DNA from: Acanthococcus lagerstroemiae
Lineage: Eukaryota; Arthropoda; Insecta; Hemiptera; Eriococcidae
DNA length: 64,000 nt
NCBI GenBank assembly: GCA_031841125.1
Contig: CM063110.1
Span: 21,075,626 to 21,139,625, forward strand
Direction of reading: 5' to 3'
The position numbers were made by a program, and so were the translations under genes. The notes beneath the pieces are model-generated. The model was not told the DNA's origin and made no database searches. It saw nothing but the letters and a program-made list of their open reading frames with translations. Shown here in pieces: positions 10,409 through 20,062 of this stretch (positions are counted from its first letter, which is position 1; every line of letters begins with the position of its first letter).

Positions 10409-12152
10409 AATAATAAGTTATATGAGATCTACAGCAGGGTAGAGAAAAAGGCTAATGTAAAATCAGATTGCTTTGTTGCTAATAATGGAAATACTAACTC
10501 AGATAGTCATAGTGTGGCCTCAAATATGTTTACTTCAATATCAAGAGACAAAAAACACTGATCTATCCTTTGGGAAGAATGGTCGCACTAGGAGTAATGG
10601 AATCTTGGAGTTGATTCACACCGATGTAAATGGGCCTCATAGTACAACTGGATATATGGGAGAGAAGTATTTTGTCAGTTTCATGGATGACTTTAGTAAG
10701 TTGGTTACCGTGTATACAATAAAAGGTAAAGATGAGGTATTTTCGTGTTTTAAGGAATATCATAATTTGATGTGTAATCTGACTGGAAAATCTATTAAAA
10801 CTGTGAGATGCGATAACGGCAGAGAATATATTAATTCAGAGTTTTCTAGTTTCGCCAAAGAGAAAGGCTTTAAGATCCAGACGAGTCCTCCCTATGTTCC
10901 ACAGATGAACGGGGTCTCAGAACGTTATAACCAGATACTCATGGATAGAGCAAGATGCTTGCTAGATGAATCTGGGATTTCAAGAAGGTTTTGGCCAGAA
11001 GTGGTGCAGGCAGCCGCATACATCGGAAATCGTGTGCTGGCAAACACCATGGAAAAGAAAACACCAATGGAGTTATTTTATGGTAAGAAACCAAATGTGC
11101 ATAATTTAGTGTTGTATGGGTCTCTGTGTTTTGTTAGGATTCCAGATGAAAAACGAGGCGACAAGTTCAGCAGCAAAGGAATACAAGGAAAAATAGTGGG
11201 ATATGATGATATGGGTTATCGAGTGCTGGTTGACAATAAGATTGTTGTTAGCCGAAACGTTCGGATCATTAATGAAAATTCGAGTCGAATTGTTTACTTG
11301 GAAGAAGAGTCCGACATCGAGAACCGGAAGGATGATGAACCAGATGCTGTCAAGGAGAGACCACAAAGAGAGAGGAGAGAACCCGATAGGTATGGAACCC
11401 CTATAGTGTATTTTTCTTCTATTAATGTTCCTAGGAGTTATGGCGAAGCTGTAAGGAGTCCAGACGCAGAGAAATGGCTGAATGCCATGGAAACAGAAAT
11501 GTCCAATATCGAGGAGAACGGAACGTGGAAATTGGTGGATGCTCCAGAGGGAAAACCTGTTTTGGATGTGAAATGGGTGTACACAGTGAAGTCAGATGGC
11601 ACTCTCAAGGCAAGACTGGTTGTTCGAGGATTTCAACAAGAACCGAATGGAGAAGAGGATTTTTACTCACCTGTTGTCAAGATGCCAACACTGAAAACGT
11701 ATCTGTCACTAGCATGCAGAAACAAATGGTTCATTGAGCAACTCGACGTGCAGACAGCGTTTTTGAATGGGTCAATGAAGTCAGAAGTGTACATTCAGCA
11801 GCCAGATGGTTTTGGACAGGACGGACAAAAAGTGTATCGTTTGGAGAAAGCTCTATATGGGTTAAGAGAGAGCCCTAAGTGTTGGTTTGAATGCCTAGAT
11901 GCATATTTGAAAGTACTTGGTTTTATTAACTTTAAAATTGATTCTTGCCTATATTCATTGAAACATGATAATAATGTTGTTTATTTACTAGTGTATGTTG
12001 ATGATCTACTAATTTGTGGTTCTAATCTTGATTTGATTAATGAGATTAAAGCTAAGTTGTCGTGTAAATTTCGTATGAAGTTGCTAGGTTCTGTTAGAAA
12101 TTATTTAGGTATTGAAATAGATTACAACCGTGAAGCTGGAGAAATGAAATAA
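10409..12152 (+). pseudogene. Copia integrase and reverse transcriptase
   Basis: The integrase core runs from 'IHTDVNGPH' (first Asp, about 10615) through 'RCDNGREYINSEF' (second Asp, about 10808) to 'QMNGVSERYNQ' (catalytic Glu, about 10903). Reverse transcriptase follows: 'LDVQTAFLNG' (about 11743) and 'LLVYVDDLLICG' (about 11990) carry the catalytic Asp residues. The HHCC zinc-binding (gag_pre-integrase) module expected before the core is absent: sequence passes from protease-side residues to the core within about 15 bases near 10545-10562, with a frame change. The stop at 12150-12152 follows an A-rich indel that shifts the RT end into the next frame. Confidence 0.88.
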
Positions 12153-12948
12153 ATTAAATCAGAAGAGGTGTATCGAAATATTGGCGGAGAAATTTGGAGT
12201 TGTCAAATCGAATTCACATCGAACCCCAATGGAGGTGAACTTGAAACTACAGATACTGGGAAATGCTGATGAAAGAATTCCGTACAGAAACCTCATAGGT
12301 GCGTTGTTGTATGTTGCGGCTGGCACAAGGCCAGATGTATCTTTCAGCACGAGTTATTTGAGTAGATTTCAAACCGGGTATAGTGAAACTCACTTCAGGT
12401 ATGCGAAAAGGATTTTAAGTTACTTGTTTCATACTCGGGATATGTGTTTAAATTTTGGTATAAAGAACGAGGATGTGTTAGACTGTTTTGTTGACTCAGA
12501 TTTCGCAGGAGATAGCGTAGATCGAAATTCGACTACTGGTTTTGTTGTAAGGGTCCATGGAAACCCCGTGGTGTGGAAAAGTGTCAAACAAGGAGCAGTC
12601 ACGAGAGCATCTACGCATGCAGAATATTACGCAATTGCAGATGCAGTTGAAGAAGTCTTATGGACTAGACAGCTGGTCATAGAATTCGGTTTGTACGAAT
12701 TTAATTTTTTAAATCCTGTGAGCGTCTTTGAAGATAATAGTGGTGCAATGTATTTGGCAAACACGGGAAATTTCTCTGGTAGGAGTAAGCACATTGAGGT
12801 GGCGCTACGCTATGTTGCTGATTATGTTGATAAAAATGTAATTCGAATTGTCAAGGTAATGACAGATAAAAATATGGCTGATATATTCACGAAGTCGTTA
12901 GGTAAAGTTAAATTTGAATTGTTTAGAGAATCGTTAAGTATTTATTAA
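12148..12948 (+). pseudogene. Copia reverse transcriptase end and RNase H
   Basis: This is the C-terminal part of Copia pol, in a new frame after the indel near 12148. It begins with the RT connection region and continues into RNase H, which removes the RNA template. RNase H residues are 'VDSDFAGD' (about 12490), 'STHAEYYAIADAVEE' (about 12610, catalytic Glu) and 'FEDNSGAMYLA' (about 12730, catalytic Asp), ending with 'SKHIEVALRYVAD' and 'MADIFTKSLG', the standard Copia terminal blocks. The stop is at 12946-12948, about 230 bp before the 3' LTR. Confidence 0.88.
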
Positions 12949-13181
12949 TCCGATATTATTCATATGATGTTATATTGTTGTATTCCCTGAAATCACGTGA
13001 ACTTCAGCATGTAATATTTTATACTTAATTTGTTTGATATTTTTAAGAATTTTTGAAACGGATATCGTTTTTACATTTACACTGATGAAAGTTTTTTTTT
13101 GTAATCGGATATTAGTGTAATAAGTTGGAAGTTAACATTTGATGGTTTATGTCCGAATTTCATCATAAAAACGAGGTGGCG

Positions 13182-13292
13182 TGTTAAGATGCAGTGGCAA
13201 CACTGTTACGTTTTTATAATCTGTTACCATTTATTATTTATCTATGAATACAGTTACGTTTTATCTTCTGCTGAAAGCCGTTATTTCTGTCA
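13182..13292 (+). repeat. Copia 3' LTR (111 bp)
   Basis: Identical to 8802-8912. It is preceded by the purine-rich AACGAGGTGGCG and followed by the second target copy ATTTC at 13293-13297. Confidence 0.95.
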
Positions 13293-13297
13293 ATTTC

Positions 13298-15234
13298 ATT
13301 ATTTCTTTTTTCATTTAGTGAAGTAGTAAAGTAGTTTCCTAACTTAGAGTGAACTTTATTTATCTCAGCAAAGGGTAAATAGTCACTTGGCCCCTCGCCG
13401 ACTACGCGTGTTGGGGCCTTCAATATGACATAGATAACTCAAATGTAACATATCTACCCCGAATAAACGCTTACCTATATTATTATTATTCGCGTTCGGT
13501 TGACATTGAGAAATCGGCAGCGAAATGTGATAGAGGCCTATGTGAACACGAACAATTGGCGAAGAACGCGTTTTATTCGAATTCTTGCCGTTATGATAGT
13601 TAATTAATTGAGGACGACACGTGTCCTTAATGTTCAGCCCGCTGAGAAAGAAAATTCGACAACGGTGGGCGGTATACGCATATTAAAAGAGTTCACCTCG
13701 TAAATGTATTAGCAGGTGTTACCAAGTGCTTCTACACGCACTGCATATAATACTTACAAACGTGAACGACATTCACTCTTTTAATTGGCTTTTATTATTA
13801 TACGAAGAGGTAAGCGCTTCACTCGTATACGCCTCTTACCTCTATTAATAATGATAACGGTTACCATTCTGTTTCGTTTTCTATTTAGAAAAGGACAAAT
13901 AAGCCTTTGTTCTTCGTGTTCCAGCTATATACGTAGAGTGCGGAACATTATAACGTTAATTCCAAAAAATGCTACCGGTGTATGAAAATTAAATGTTGAT
14001 TTACGATCCTTATTGCTAATGGGAGTTTACGATGCAGGTCTGCGTTATAGCACTTCGTATTTACGGTAGGGATTTTCTAGTGTATACATATATGGTATGC
14101 CGGAGCTCGAATTTGCAAAACGAATGTGCGATAAGAGAGCCGCACGAAACGTGTAACCGCCGGAACAATAAAGTAGACGAGGGAAGAAGACCTGACAGAT
14201 GGAACATAGCAAGTTCTCCCTTCCGAATTCGAAATTTCACTGTTAGCGGTTACAATAAGTTCAAGATATAAGAAGCCAGCAATTTTCTCACAGTTGCAGA
14301 CATGAAACACACCCATTCCATTACATAACGAGAACACTTCCGTGCCCTCTCTCACTTCCCTCACTGGAGGTAAACGAAGGAATGACTGGGATTCTTGGGG
14401 GGAGGGGGTATTTAAGAAATATTGCTGACAGAGAATTACATCTAAGTTATTCACTAAATCTTACCTATCCTTCAAAATACTCAAGTCAATATCCTTAATA
14501 GGGAACAGTTACAACTTACGTTCATATAATACGAGTACTTTTATCTACGACAGCGCTGCCCAACCTGTGCTCCGCGGAACCTTTCTAGGGGCTCCGCGAA
14601 TGCCGAGAAATTTTAAGAGTTTAATGCACACTAAGTAACATGAAAAAAAAAAAAAAAAAAAAAAAATCGAATTTGTATTATATCTATCTACTAGCTGACC
14701 CTACCGTCCTTCGGACGGTTGTATAATATTGCAAAATGTGAATTTTTATTATAAAGAATAAATGAATTGCTGAGTGCTCCGACAGAAATTTCTTAATAAA
14801 ATGTATCAAAAATTACAAAACATGAAAACAATTTTCAACAGATTATCTAGAAATACTGTGGTACCTAAGAAGAAACAAAATGGAAGACGATCAAAATAAA
14901 ACTTTTCATGTATGAAACGAAATTATATGTAAATTCCCACATGGATAAAAACAGGCTTTTATACGATTTGATCATTTGCTTATATTTTTAAAAAATAGAA
15001 AGAAAATGAAGCATGAAATTGATTTTTCATAAATGTGTAAGCTTTGTAATCTTTGGAAATTAAATCGAATTACCCGTTCTTCTCTATCTCCAAAATGAGA
15101 AGTGATCGAATTATCCTGTACATTTCACGTCCTCAGTAGGAGTACTGAGGGTACTTTTGCTCATTGTTACGCCCTGTTTCAATAGTAATAAATACTACCT
15201 ATCATCAAGAACTTATCGGTGTATCCCGATAAGC
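13298..15234. other. Intergenic DNA with weak repeat traces
   Basis: No gene is supported. An A24 run lies at 14643-14666. CAGCGCTGCCCAACCTGTG at 14551 looks like a hAT-type terminus but no partner end was found. CTAGCTGACCC with a short GTCCTTCGGACGG hairpin (14690-14722) resembles the end of a widespread arthropod repeat, again without a partner. Confidence 0.45.
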
Positions 15235-15246
15235 ATGATTGTACTC

Positions 15247-16438
15247 GACCAACGTCAGAGAGGAACTAGACCACCTGCAAAAGCTCGCGTGCGTGATGAC
15301 AACGGGGGCAATGAGTACGATGCCGACAAATGCACTAGAAAGGCTCCTGAACTTGCCACCACTTCACACTGCTATAGAAGCAGCGGCGATAATGGGGGCT
15401 TATCGTCTGGGTCGACCAAACCTTCGGGCCCATAAGACAGGCCACGGAAGGATATGGGAGATGGCCAAGACGATAGACAAATGCTTTGGGATGCCAAAGG
15501 ATAGAATTGCGATGGAACATTTCTTTGACAAACCATACCGTGCGCTAATACCCACACGGGAGGCTTGGGAAAAGAGGTGGCCAAGCATTCTAGGAAAAGA
15601 GGAGAATGTGTGGTTTGCAGATGCCTCTAAGAATGACCAAGGTGTAGGAATCGGAATCACGAATGCAAAAGGCGCTGACAACTGTTCAGTGGCACTGGGC
15701 GAGAGCGTCACTATCCTCCAAGCGGAGATAATGGCGATCACGGTGGCCATTGAGAGAAGCCAGCAGAAGGGCCTTGTTAATAAGCAGATCTATATCTGTA
15801 CAGACAGCCAATCAGCTATCAAAGTACTATCGTCACACCAAACTACATCCCTGGTAGTGGCGGAGTGTGTTAACAAACTATACACCCTTGCTCAGGAGAA
15901 CCGGGTCACCGTACTATGGACACCGGGACACTGCGGCATAAAAGGGAACAGAATCGCTGACAAGCCAGCGAAGGAGGGCACCAAAAAGGAACTGGCAATG
16001 CCCAGGCCGTGTCTTCCTGTAGCATACAGCGTCATAAAATCCAAAGTAAAGGCTTGGATAAGCAAGCAGACGGAAATGCACTGGCGATCGACCAGTGGTA
16101 TGAACGTCAGTAAAACACTGATAGGGGACACCCCCAGTAAGTATGCCAAGTTCCTATTAGGGCTTGACAGGAAACATGCAAGGCTCATGGTCGGACTACT
16201 AACCGGTCATGGGGCCACAAGACACATGTGGAATAAAATAGGAGTGGTAAAAAGCGGCTCCTGTAGGTACTGTGGAGAAGAGGAAGAAACGTCGATCCAT
16301 ATCATATGTCGGTGCCCAGCAATAGCCGAGACAAGACGCAAAGCATTGGTGCTAGAATATCTAGCACCCAGTGAAGTCAAAGGGATAGAGCTAAGTAAAA
16401 TTCTCACTTTGGCTATAAAAGTGAGGTTACTGAGCTGA
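15247..16438 (+). CDS. LINE pol C-terminal fragment: RNase H and CCHC finger
   Basis: About 397 codons are open without a stop. The first block 'LDHLQKLACVMTTGAM' is the end of the RT region. RNase H carries 'VWFADASKNDQGVGIGI' (first Asp, about 15612), 'LQAEIMAITVAI' (Glu, about 15718), 'ICTDSQSAIKVL' (Asp, about 15796) and 'TPGHCGIKGNRIAD' (His and Asp, about 15920). The C-terminus has 'CRYCGEEEETSIHIICRC' (CX2CX8HX4C, about 16260), a nucleic-acid-binding finger of I, R1 and Jockey-type elements. There is no native start codon: the frame enters from the truncated 5' side and its first codons lie in the target site copy. It is a dead copy by truncation, but lack of other damage suggests it is young. 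Confidence 0.9.
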
Positions 16439-16520
16439 TCCTTAACAGCAACTTGAGGAATAGTGCAATGGACTGCAAAGTCTGAGCGCTCGGTGCATGT
16501 AGCGCCACCTCACACACAAA

Positions 16521-16534
16521 TGTAATGTAATGTA
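16521..16534 (+). repeat. TGTAA microsatellite tail of the truncated LINE
   Basis: Nearly three copies of TGTAA sit directly before the second 12-bp target copy, where some LINE clades have short-repeat tails in place of poly(A). Confidence 0.8.
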
Positions 16535-16546
16535 ATGATTGTACTC

Positions 16547-16780
16547 AGTAGTCTCTTGCTCCGCTTTGACTTGGTGGATTATAAACTCGAGATACATCTC
16601 TATAATACTATTTTTATTTTTAATTAAATATTTCAGAATAGACCTGAGAGAATTAAAGTTCGAGTGGTGATGGTTTACGTTATAACCTATTCGACGCTAG
16701 AGCGCTTCTACAATTTGCACAGTCCCAGTCAGAGGCATTCAAAAACTTTATAGATAACGGCTTTGATAACAGTTTGTATG
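16547..16780. other. Short AT-rich spacer
   Basis: I see nothing recognisable between the truncated LINE and the MITE. Confidence 0.5.
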
Positions 16781-16788
16781 TTTGTGTC

Positions 16789-17430
16789 CAAGGTTGGAAA
16801 AGATTCGAATAAAAACAAAAATTGATTCGAATCCGCTTCTGGGAATTGGATTTGTATTCAGAGTGATTCAAATCCAGTGGACGACCCGGATTCGTAAAAT
16901 TTATTCGAATCTTTTTCGTGAATTCGTCGGAATTTTTCTGTTAGCCGTATCAGGCGCTGAAGTCACCTAATATGGCCATCCGTTTTGGTCTCTTTTCTTT
17001 TCTTTTTTTTTAACGAAAAAAAGTTCAAAAAACGTAATAAAAGCTACAAAATTCCTTCTGGCCTACTCAGTTGAAACATGAAATTTAATTTCTTTGGAAA
17101 CTACATTGCTGGAAGTACGTTCACTATGATTACATCGAATAAGATCCAGTTTTTGGAGTATTTGGTTTCAAAAATTGTCAAACATTGCTGAGTGAGTAAA
17201 ATAGGTATCGTTTCTTTTGATTTTGATTTCGTAACAGCTCAAAAAGATTCCATAATTCCTAGATTCGATGATTCGTAGATTCGAATCCACGAATCCACTC
17301 CAATTATTCGAATCCGATTCGAATCACAGTAAACATTCTCAAATCATATTCGAATCAAAAAAAAAGTAGTGATTCGTGGATTCGGATTCGAATCCAATTT
17401 TAGTTTTTAGTAGATTCGTTGTCAACCTTG
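16789..17430. mobile_element. Non-autonomous DNA transposon (hAT-like MITE) rich in ATTCGAAT
   Basis: The 8-bp TTTGTGTC lies directly outside both ends (16781-16788 and 17431-17438). The ends are inverted: 5' CAAGGTTGG and, read inward on the other strand, CAAGGTTGAC, continuing imperfectly for about 45 bp with the shared block TTGATTCGAATCCG or TTGGATTCGAATCCG. Both flanks are crowded with the palindrome ATTCGAAT and partial copies of it, resembling the subterminal repeats to which hAT transposases bind. There is no coding capacity over 642 bp. The 8-bp duplication points to hAT; no transposase was seen to confirm this. Confidence 0.85.
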
Positions 17431-17564
17431 TTTGTGTCACAGGTCGTGCTATATGTTTCTTCTTATCATTGTATGTAGTACGATTGTAATTTCGCACATT
17501 GAAAATGCCTAGCCGGGCTATAGTAATCATCTACATCTCTTTAATCTCTTCAATTTAACGTAAA

Positions 17565-18190
17565 ATTTTTTGTGGGAACCGTCTAAAATATATTCATGAA
17601 AGAATTTCACGATTCCATTGTATAGGTAATACTGATAACGTCACATCCCTTAAGTTTATTGCTTGGAATATTGGTAATTTGGAGAAAAGAAAAATGAAAA
17701 AACCCGCAGAATTTTAAATATAAATATCCATTTAAAAAAAAAGAACACCTAAAATTTCCATCGCTTAAGACCACTGCTTGGAACATGGAATATTGCCAAT
17801 TTGAAAGAAAAAAAGAAGACAACGAACAAAAGTAGAATTTTATAGAAGCAAATAGTTTTGAAAATACCCATTAGAAAAGGAACCGCCTAAAATGTACTTA
17901 AAAGAAACAATTTTACTATTCCATTGTAGGTAATACTGATACTGATAACGTCAAATCGCTTAAAGGTCACTGCTTGGAATATAGAATATTGGTAACTTGA
18001 GGGGAAATACGTAGAAAATAAGAAAATAGTTTCGAAAACACCCATTAAGAAAAAGGAAACCCGTCTTAAGATATATTCAAAATTCAAAATTTGTAAATTG
18101 AGGGGAAATACGTAGAAAAGAAGAAAATAGTTTTGAAAACACCCATTAAGAAAAAGGAAACCTGTCTTAAGATATTCAAAATTTGTTTTT
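17565..18190. repeat. Degenerate tandem array
   Basis: Related units follow one another. 'CTTAAG..CACTGCTTGGAAYAT' type blocks recur near 17645, 17762 and 17955, each followed by AATATTG and a purine-rich stretch. The last two units (from about 17998 and 18097) share AGGGGAAATACGTAGAAAA, AAAACACCCATTAAGAAA and GTCTTAAGATAT and are the most alike. Unit size falls from about 190 to about 100 bp along the array, which suggests repeated unequal duplication. Confidence 0.65.
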
Positions 18191-18260
18191 GGCGTGGTCA
18201 AGGTACAAACCCCGTTAACATGCATCAAATGTATCATTCGCTCTGACCACTACGCCACAC
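18190..18260 (-). mobile_element. tRNA-like SINE head with Pol III boxes
   Basis: On the minus strand TGGCGTAGTGG (18257-18247) fits the A box of a tRNA promoter, and GGGTTTGTACC (18212-18202) resembles the B box with some mismatches, at tRNA-like spacing. The acceptor ends do not pair as in a working tRNA, so I read this as the head of an old SINE rather than a tRNA gene. Confidence 0.45.
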
Positions 18261-18265
18261 ATCCG

Positions 18266-19140
18266 GCACGTCAGCCGCGAGCAATTTGCACTTACATCAA
18301 TCTCATAACTGTTCCGCTTTAAACTTCTGAGCTTTATTATGCCACAACGATTGAACTTACTTAAACTTTTCTTGGACACAAACACCCTCTGAAACATCAT
18401 CTTCCATTCGAGATAACTTACATACTGATCTATTGATCCTAATGGACAAATACTGGTGACTGGAGATATTGTTCCTTGCTTCCGTTTTTTTAGTTTCATA
18501 CAATAATAATGTTTTTGCAAACGCAACTTTGGAGCATAATTTAAAAAATTCAATCAAAGTGGAAGAAAAACAGGAAATCCAACATCCGAAAAAACTGGAT
18601 AGAATTAAACATATCTTCATGGTAAGTGGTAACACTGATCCCAATCACCCCGCTTCCAGCATGTGCCCTCATTCGACGTTGAAGCGCTCGCTTTGCAACG
18701 AAAATATACCTCGTCTTACCGCGCAACCAATTACCTCACCGAAACACCCATTAACTGAGCGTGACGTCATTTCAACTTTGAAGCTTAATTACAGCTTTCA
18801 CAACGCGAATTTCAAAATTTGGACTTCAATAGTATTGAGTATTTGTTGTAAGGTATCTGTAGCGCCAATTTCAAGGCAATCCGATCAGCGGTTAACGCGT
18901 GATGCCGTTACAACGAACAAAACGAAGCCCTTTATAATATAGATATAGATAAAATAAAATAAAATAAATAATATAGATAAAATAAAATATATAATATAAT
19001 TATAATATAGCTTTGACGAGATAATGTTTGGTGTTGAAAGATAACAGTTTACCAAGGAGCAAGATACATATGTCTTGCTTGTAGGACGTACATGACCAAT
19101 TCAATATGATGTGCATTCGCGTGTACAAATATCTACTGTT
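18266..19140. other. No gene recognised
   Basis: A 157-codon frame at 18469-18942 (+) shows no domain I know and ends in AT-rich repeat sequence. The stretch 18840-18965 ('GCAATCCGATCAGCGGTTAA' then TTTATAATATAGATATAGATAAAATAAAAT) resembles the 3' tail of a common arthropod repeat, and its simple-repeat end supports that. I do not treat the frame as a gene. Confidence 0.4.
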
Positions 19141-19216
19141 CACTGGTATATGAAACGGTGGTTGCTGTCTGATTCAGGTCCATCAAACAAACGAAAACAC
19201 CATGAATGCGATCCAG

Positions 19217-19290
19217 GTAAGTGAGGAAAGTAACCAAAGTAAATTTTTCCTTCACGAAATTGAAAATATAATTTTGTGTGGTTCAAACAG
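19217..19290 (+). other. Probable 74-nt intron before a BED-finger ORF
   Basis: CAG|GTAAGTGAGG at 19214-19226 is a near-ideal donor, and TTCAAACAG ending at 19290 is a good acceptor. The gap length is typical of insect introns. It lies just 6 bases before the ATG of the BED-finger frame, so it would be a 5' UTR intron. Confidence 0.5.
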
Positions 19291-19296
19291 AGGGTG

Positions 19297-19671
19297 ATGG
19301 ATAAAAGAACCGATTCAATCACTGACGAGCCGAAGAACAATGATCCCCTTCAGGGGTCATGTGCCACCAAGACACCGTCTTACAGCTCACTGAAGAGAAG
19401 AAAGTACGACGAAAGTTATATTTCTTACGGTTTTATGGACGCAGGTGGTTTCATTCCACAGTGTGTTGTGTGTGGTCAAACATTTCAGAACAGTACCCTC
19501 TTTCCAGCTAAAATTATTCGTCACTTACAAAGTAAGCATGCTCAATATAAAGACAAACCAGTCGATTTTTTCACGCGGAAGCGAGATGAGCTTATAAGAA
19601 ATCAAAAATGTATGCAAAAAGTTGCAAGGGTTACTAACGATTATAGGGCTCACGCCCCTCCCGGCCCGTAG
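19297..19671 (+). CDS. BED zinc-finger fragment of a hAT/ZBED-type transposase
   Basis: The 125-residue frame from ATG 19297 holds 'KRRKYDESYISYGFM' followed by 'PQCVVCGQTFQNSTLFPAK', 'RHLQSKHAQYKDKP' and 'FFTRKRDEL'. This is the N-terminal BED zinc finger (CX2C ... HX4H type) with the 'KxxxFFxxK' block of ZBED5, SCAND3 and hAT Buster-like proteins. The finger would bind transposon ends. The catalytic RNase H-like domain and hATC dimerisation region are missing: homology stops near residue 115 and the frame ends in 'HAPPGP'. A PLE end follows within about 60 bp. It could be a truncated transposase or a remnant of a domesticated ZBED gene; gene-level identity is not decided. Confidence 0.75.
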   Translation: MDKRTDSITDEPKNNDPLQGSCATKTPSYSSLKRRKYDESYISYGFMDAGGFIPQCVVCGQTFQNSTLFPAKIIRHLQSKHAQYKDKPVDFFTRKRDELIRNQKCMQKVARVTNDYRAHAPPGP

Positions 19672-19734
19672 CAAAGGATTCCTCTTGTCTATAGGTAGCT
19701 GTTCTTTGAAAATCTTAACTATTAAGGAATCTAT

Positions 19735-20062
19735 TTAGTGTCCATGTTGGGGTGTGCGTGTTCTTCGTAATATTTTGTTTTTAGGGTGTGTCAATTCACT
19801 TTTTTGTTTCTGTTGTCCATAGCGCTTTCGGCTGTTACGTCATCTTCAGTGGAGTTCCCTGACATTTTTTTTTGTTGGTCCTTTATTTACAGTAATGTGT
19901 AATACCGTACGGTAAACCTATTGGTGTGTGTTCCTATTGGTTGTCATTGGTTGTGTAGTCTGTCCAATCAGGGAGTGTTGTGTTATTAATTTGAACAGGT
20001 TCTCGCTTCGGAAGTTGGTTGTTGGGTTTATTAGGTTGTTTTATTTCGTTTTTGCCTTTAGG
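19735..20062 (-). mobile_element. Penelope-like element end fragment
   Basis: This is homologous to the ends of the complete PLE at 56663-59352. Shared blocks include TAGTGTCCAT (19735), TAGGGTGTG.CAATTCACTTT (19784), AGCGCTTTCGGCTGTTA (about 19821) and, further in, the complement of the 3' UTR blocks ATTGGACAGAC and GACAACCAATAGG. It corresponds to the 3' untranslated end of a PLE in minus orientation, truncated inside near 20062 before any coding sequence. Divergence from the full copy is considerable, so it is an older insertion or another subfamily. Confidence 0.8.
19812..19857 (-). ncRNA. Hammerhead ribozyme motif (diverged) in PLE end
   Basis: Reading the minus strand, core CTGAAGA is followed by a short stem II region ending GCC, then GAAA, then palindromic GCGC and TA. 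GAACTCCA upstream and TGGACAAC downstream give a four-pair stem I core. Expected cleavage follows the CUA triplet. Stem II has a mismatch, so activity is less certain than for the copy at 59267. Confidence 0.65.

Larger units (their letters stand above)
8802..13292 (+). mobile_element. Complete Copia (Ty1/copia) LTR retrotransposon
   Basis: Two 111-bp LTRs (8802-8912 and 13182-13292), identical base for base and starting TG and ending CA, bound a 4,491-bp element. The 5-bp host duplication ATTTC lies directly outside both ends (8797-8801 and 13293-13297). Between them the coding order is gag with a CCHC knuckle, protease, integrase, reverse transcriptase and RNase H, which is the Copia order. 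The purine-rich GAGGTGGCG before the 3' LTR is a plausible polypurine tract. The primer-binding site should begin at 8913; I could not assign its tRNA with confidence. Perfect LTRs and TSD indicate a recent insertion, yet the coding region has several frame breaks, one stop and a missing zinc module. Confidence 0.95.
15247..16534 (+). mobile_element. 5'-truncated LINE (I/R1/Jockey group) with RNase H
   Basis: The insertion is bounded exactly: the 12-bp sequence ATGATTGTACTC occurs at 15235-15246 and again at 16535-16546. The 3' end carries a short TGTAA repeat tail (16521-16534) instead of poly(A). Only the 3' part of pol is present: the end of the RT, RNase H and the C-terminal zinc motif. 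The endonuclease and RT core are missing because of 5' truncation, the usual outcome of target-primed reverse transcription. The remaining reading frame is uninterrupted over about 1.2 kb. Confidence 0.9.

Noticed and set aside
14551..14690. hAT-type terminus CAGCGCTGCCCAACCTGTG with possible duplication ATCTACGA/ATCTACTA
   Set aside because: No inverted partner end exists next to the second site.
18469..18942. 157-codon plus-strand frame
   Set aside because: No domain seen, and its end lies in a repeat tail; not called as a gene.
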